This document shows positions 7,598-10,091 of a stretch of DNA of 10,091 nucleotides, one piece after another. The DNA is from Methylomonas sp. (GTDB lineage: Bacteria; Pseudomonadota; Gammaproteobacteria; Methylococcales; Methylomonadaceae). A model generated the notes under the pieces. It was not told where the DNA came from, did no database searches, and saw only the letters and a list, made by a program, of their open reading frames with translations. The translations under genes were made by a program, and so were the position numbers. Positions within the stretch are counted from its first letter, which is position 1. The number at the start of each line of letters is the position of its first letter. The stretch is from assembly GCA_026988195.1 (NCBI GenBank), contig JALSLS010000363.1, forward strand, positions 1 through 10,091, read 5' to 3'.

Positions 7598-8572
7598 CTA
7601 TTGAATTGATTCCAGAGCTTTAGCGACTACTTTAGCAGGTAAAGGAATGTACCCGTCTTTGATAACGACTTTTTGACCTGATTGAGAAAGCACCATAGTA
7701 AGGAATTCTTTTTCGATTGGGCCTAAAGCTTTATTCGGTTGTTTGTTAACATAAACATATAAGAAGCGTGATAGAGGATATTTTCCTGCTACTGCGTTTT
7801 CAGGTGTTGCTTCTACAAATGCTTGGCCATCTTTTTTAGCTAAAGGAACTGCTTTAACGCCTGATGTTTTGTAACCGATACCTGAGTAACCAATACCATT
7901 CAATGAAGATGTTACTGATTGAACCACTGATGCTGAGCCTGGTTGCTCGTTTACATTGCTTTTGTAATCGCCTTTACATAAGGCTTTTTTCTTAAAGTAA
8001 CCGTATGTTCCTGATACAGAGTTACGACCATATAATTGGATGGTTTTACCTGCCCAAGAGCCTTTTAATCCAATATCGCCCCAAGTTTTAATATCGCTAT
8101 CGTAGCCACATTTACGTGTTGAGGACATAATGGCATCAACTTGAGGGATAGATAGCCCTTCAACTGGGTTTTCTTTGTTTACATAAACCGCTAAAGCATC
8201 AATTGCTACAGGGATTGCTGTAGGCTTGTAACCATATTTCTTTTCAAAAGCATCACGCTCTTTGTCCTTCATCTTACGGCTCATAGGCCCAAGGTTTGAA
8301 GTTGCTTCTGTTAGTGCTGGTGGTGCAGTAGATGAGCCAGCTGCTTGAATTTGAATGTTAACATTTGGGTAAGTACGTTTAAACTCTTCTGCCCAAAGTG
8401 TCATCAAGTTTGCTAATGTATCAGACCCTACGCTAGATAGGTTACCAGAAACACCGCTTGTTTTTTGGTATTCAGGTACGTCAGCATCAACAGTTTGAAC
8501 TGCTATCGCTGTACCACTTATTAATGAAGCTGAGGCAAAACCTAATGCAGCAACTAATGCTTTAATTTTCAT
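7598..8572 (-). CDS. pstS: Periplasmic phosphate-binding protein PstS
   Basis: This is the high-affinity phosphate receptor of the Pst transporter. The 324-residue product starts with a Sec signal peptide (MKIK, hydrophobic core 5-20, likely cleavage after Ala24 in TAIA-VQ). There is no lipobox cysteine, so it should be free in the periplasm. Phosphate-contact segments of the PBP-like fold are visible: SVGSDTL (47-53), QAAGSSTAPPALTEATSNLG (77-95) and GRNSVSGTYGYF (182-193), the last corresponding to the Arg-Ser-Gly-Thr binding loop. Cys155 and Cys199 could form a disulfide. The type resembles the Pseudomonas PstS branch more than E. coli PstS. AGAG lies 7 bases before the ATG, and a consensus Pho box with -10 lies upstream. 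A terminator separates it from pstC. Confidence 0.97.
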   Translation of the reverse strand: MKIKALVAALGFASASLISGTAIAVQTVDADVPEYQKTSGVSGNLSSVGSDTLANLMTLWAEEFKRTYPNVNIQIQAAGSSTAPPALTEATSNLGPMSRKMKDKERDAFEKKYGYKPTAIPVAIDALAVYVNKENPVEGLSIPQVDAIMSSTRKCGYDSDIKTWGDIGLKGSWAGKTIQLYGRNSVSGTYGYFKKKALCKGDYKSNVNEQPGSASVVQSVTSSLNGIGYSGIGYKTSGVKAVPLAKKDGQAFVEATPENAVAGKYPLSRFLYVYVNKQPNKALGPIEKEFLTMVLSQSGQKVVIKDGYIPLPAKVVAKALESIQ

Positions 8573-8602
8573 ATTTAATCTCTGGATTGTTTACATAGTG
8601 CT

Positions 8603-8636
8603 ATTGTGCAGTTTAAATATGACAGCTTTATGACAT
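8603..8636 (-). promoter_or_regulatory. Pho box and -10 element of the pstS promoter
   Basis: On the minus strand ATGTCAT (8636-8630), a four-base spacer AAAG and CTGTCAT (8625-8619) form a near-consensus Pho box. Exactly 10 bases further is CACAAT (8608-8603), a four-of-six match to TATAAT, with no -35 needed in PhoB-activated promoters. The expected start is near 8596, giving a leader of about 24 nt that contains the AGAG ribosome site. Only two half-sites are present here, against five in front of pstC. Confidence 0.88.
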
Positions 8637-8756
8637 TTTGTGTTACTAACTCAATTTAGTATTATTTATTGCGAGCTACCTTTCCCTAACAAACGCTGGT
8701 TTATCTTTATGTAAAATCACTCTCTAAGCTAATTCGGTATGCTTATTTTGAGATGA

Positions 8757-8774
8757 CCATGATCAATTTCATGG
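8757..8774. other. Small inverted repeat downstream of the cytidylyltransferase gene
   Basis: CCATGA (8757-8762) and TCATGG (8769-8774) form a perfect 6-bp stem with a six-base loop, starting 5 bp past the stop of the neighbouring gene. No T-run follows on the minus strand, so it is not a standard intrinsic terminator. It could protect the 3' end of that message. The stretch from there to the pstS Pho box shows nothing else recognisable. Confidence 0.3.
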
Positions 8775-8779
8775 ACTCA

Positions 8780-9196
8780 TTATTTTTGAAATTCAGCAAT
8801 GATGTTTTGTTTTATTTTAGTCGATGAATTGCGTGGGTTATATTTAATTTGAACGACTTTTTTCCCCAGTGTGTCAAAATATTTTTCCACATCTTGATTA
8901 TGAGGTTTTCTACCCCAGTCCTCACCAATAACAAAAATATCTGCTTTGACCTGCTCACAAACAGAAAGGTAATCCAGCTCATGGTAGGGAAGTACAATAT
9001 CCACACAGCGAAGTGCTTGAAGCATTTCAATACGTTGTTCAAGCGGAATAGCAGGAGCCTTAGGTTTGTACAGTTGGACGACCTCATCAGAAGCAACACC
9101 AACAGCAACAGTATCACCCAACGTGGCGCAATATTCCAACAATGCAAGGTGCCCAACATGCAATAAATCAAATGTACCGACTGTATATACAACCAT
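8780..9196 (-). CDS. TagD-like cytidylyltransferase (glycerol-3-phosphate type)
   Basis: This 138-residue protein belongs to the small nucleotidyltransferase family that joins CTP to an alcohol phosphate (B. subtilis TagD makes CDP-glycerol). It has the N-terminal GTFDLLHVGH with the catalytic HxGH (His13, His16), Arg55 and Arg63 in the middle, GEDW (91-94), and RNSSTKIK (122-129) corresponding to the RxxxxSTTKI nucleotide-binding motif. The STKIK ending fits TagD better than the heptose or choline/ethanolamine enzymes, but the substrate is not proven. AGGAG lies about 12 bases before the ATG, a somewhat long spacing. The gene follows the CDP-alcohol phosphatidyltransferase gene after 65 bp, suggesting one unit and a shared pathway built on a CDP-alcohol. 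No Pho box precedes it. Confidence 0.85.
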   Translation of the reverse strand: MVVYTVGTFDLLHVGHLALLEYCATLGDTVAVGVASDEVVQLYKPKAPAIPLEQRIEMLQALRCVDIVLPYHELDYLSVCEQVKADIFVIGEDWGRKPHNQDVEKYFDTLGKKVVQIKYNPRNSSTKIKQNIIAEFQK

Positions 9197-9261
9197 AGTG
9201 TTATTTTACTCCTAGATTAAAATGATTTTCGTTAATAGTTTTTACCTATCTTTGTTATTTT

Positions 9262-9954
9262 CTATAATAGTTTCCAAGCATAGATGGCCGTCATTCCTAG
9301 CGTATAAAAAGCAAGGATATAGACATTGACCACGCTACCAGAAAGTTTGGGGGTTTTGATTTGCGATACATTCAAAGCGGCAAGTCCTAAACCACTCAAA
9401 TAAAGAATGATAGAAAAGACTCCCTGACTAAAAGCAGCTTCAAATAAGAATATGAAAACAAGGATTATATTGTTGTTATCAAGCGCAAGTCCTGTGTATT
9501 TTGAACCACCAGCAAGACCAAACACGCTAAAATAGCTTAACCTGATTGCACTAGCTGCAAGCATTAGAAAAGCACCTATTAAAAAGATAGGTTCAAATTT
9601 TCCATAGCTGAGTAAAAGAATAGCTGGAGTAACACCATAGCTTACAATATCTATTAGGACATCCAGTTGTCCACCAAAAGCACGGTCGTTACCTGTTCGC
9701 CCTTTCATTCTTCGGGCTATAAGGCCATCTGCCCAGTCGAATGCAACCGCCCAGATCATACCAATCATTGTAGCGTAGTAAACACCTAATATACTGAAGT
9801 AAATAGCTAACAGTGTGCAGGCTAATCCTGCCAGTGAACACAGGTTAGGAAGGTCTTTCACATAGGAGAGAATGGTTGGCTGTAATTCTTGAGACTCTAC
9901 TTTATTATTAGTCATAGTAACCAAACCAATAATCATAACATATTCAAGGTACAT
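9262..9954 (-). CDS. CDP-alcohol phosphatidyltransferase, PssA-like
   Basis: An inner-membrane enzyme of the family that transfers a phosphoalcohol from a CDP-alcohol to a hydroxyl acceptor. With 230 residues it carries the family motif: Asp73-x2-Asp76-Gly77-x2-Ala80-Arg81, then Gly94-x3-Asp98-x3-Asp102. The Arg-to-Gly spacing is 12 rather than the usual 8. The following SYGVTPA resembles the SFGVAPA of bacterial phosphatidylserine synthases, and LPNLCSLAGL near the N-terminus also fits PssA. About six membrane segments are predicted. Start: AGGAAG (9966-9961) sits 6 bases before the ATG at 9954 and 3 before the ATG at 9957. A TTG at 10002 inside the tandem repeat is unlikely, and the conserved part begins only after a further ATG at 9915. 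The exact substrate is unknown; phosphatidylserine synthase is one option. Confidence 0.82.
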   Translation of the reverse strand: MYLEYVMIIGLVTMTNNKVESQELQPTILSYVKDLPNLCSLAGLACTLLAIYFSILGVYYATMIGMIWAVAFDWADGLIARRMKGRTGNDRAFGGQLDVLIDIVSYGVTPAILLLSYGKFEPIFLIGAFLMLAASAIRLSYFSVFGLAGGSKYTGLALDNNNIILVFIFLFEAAFSQGVFSIILYLSGLGLAALNVSQIKTPKLSGSVVNVYILAFYTLGMTAIYAWKLL

Positions 9955-9975
9955 CATAGTCTTCCTGAAATTTTT

Positions 9976-10017
9976 CAGCAATTCTAAATATGCTAGCAGC
10001 AATTCTAAATATGCTAG
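9976..10017. repeat. Perfect 21-bp tandem duplication
   Basis: The unit CAGCAATTCTAAATATGCTAG occurs twice head to tail (9976-9996 and 9997-10017) with no mismatch and no partial third copy. It lies about 20 bp upstream of the likely start of the phosphatidyltransferase gene. On the minus strand each copy contains TAGAAT (9986-9981 and 10007-10002), a five-of-six match to a -10 box, so the duplication may have doubled a promoter element. No good -35 is seen at the proper distance, so the promoter reading is weak. Confidence 0.85.
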
Positions 10018-10079
10018 TGAGACGCATTATTATTTCTTAATAGGGTGTACAATTAAGAAAAATACAGGAGAAACTCCTC

Positions 10080-10091
10080 ATGAGCACTCCC
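10080..10091 (+). CDS. Start of a divergent gene (four codons, cut by the right edge)
   Basis: ATG-AGC-ACT-CCC (Met-Ser-Thr-Pro) begins 9 bases after AGGAG (10066-10070), a good ribosome site, and runs off the window. TACAAT (10048-10053) could be its -10, though no convincing -35 is present. AGGAG pairs with CTCCT (10074-10078) across AAA, so the ribosome site lies in a small hairpin. The gene points away from the phosphatidyltransferase and shares a short intergenic region with it. The product cannot be judged from four codons. Confidence 0.5.

Noticed and set aside
8757..8774. Inverted repeat as an intrinsic terminator of the cytidylyltransferase gene
   Set aside because: Only six pairs, half of them A-T, and no T-run on the minus strand; listed only as a small inverted repeat.
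8812..9192. A minus-strand frame overlapping the cytidylyltransferase in another phase, and a plus-strand frame at 8849-9166
   Set aside because: The frame with GTFDLLHVGH and STKIK motifs is clearly the coding one; the others are its shadows.
9955..10002. Longer phosphatidyltransferase starting at the TTG at 10002
   Set aside because: The start would lie within the 21-bp repeat with no ribosome site. The ATG at 9954 has AGGAAG at a proper distance, and the extra residues match no family feature.

Overview
The window looks like chromosomal DNA of an AT-rich gammaproteobacterium. The evidence is a Pseudomonas/Vibrio-style phosphate system: very long PstC and PstA permeases with extra periplasmic domains, a PstS with a classical signal peptide, and E. 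coli-like Pho boxes. A methanotroph-like or sulfur-oxidiser-like lineage is possible, but the sequence alone does not fix a genus. No transposon, phage, CRISPR, rRNA or tRNA was seen. Every complete gene is on the minus strand, so the window reads right to left.

From about 8640 down to 1 is one complete high-affinity phosphate regulon in the order pstS, pstC, pstA, pstB, phoU, phoB, phoR (phoR runs off the left edge). pstS has its own two-half-site Pho box and a strong rho-independent terminator downstream. pstC starts a second unit behind an expanded array of five Pho half-sites, three of them in identical 11-bp tandem copies. From pstC to phoR the genes overlap or nearly touch (ATGA, TAATG, ATGA, then a 2-bp gap). 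The one exception is a 147-bp gap between pstA and pstB that holds a GC-rich hairpin. PstS binds phosphate in the periplasm, PstC and PstA form the channel, and PstB is the ATPase. PhoU couples transport state to the sensor kinase PhoR, which controls PhoB. PhoB in turn should bind the Pho boxes in front of pstS and pstC, giving positive feedback because phoB and phoR lie in the same unit.

From 8780 to 9954 lies a separate two-gene unit: a TagD-like glycerol-3-phosphate-type cytidylyltransferase preceded by a PssA-like CDP-alcohol phosphatidyltransferase. This unit has no recognisable Pho box. Just upstream is a perfect 21-bp tandem duplication (9976-10017), and beyond it the first four codons of a divergent plus-strand gene reach the right edge.

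The points most worth a second look are the expanded Pho operator with its predicted near-leaderless pstC transcript, a seven-repeat WD40-like propeller predicted in the periplasmic part of PstC facing a coiled-coil insertion in PstA, and the cytidylyltransferase/CDP-alcohol transferase pair of unknown product.
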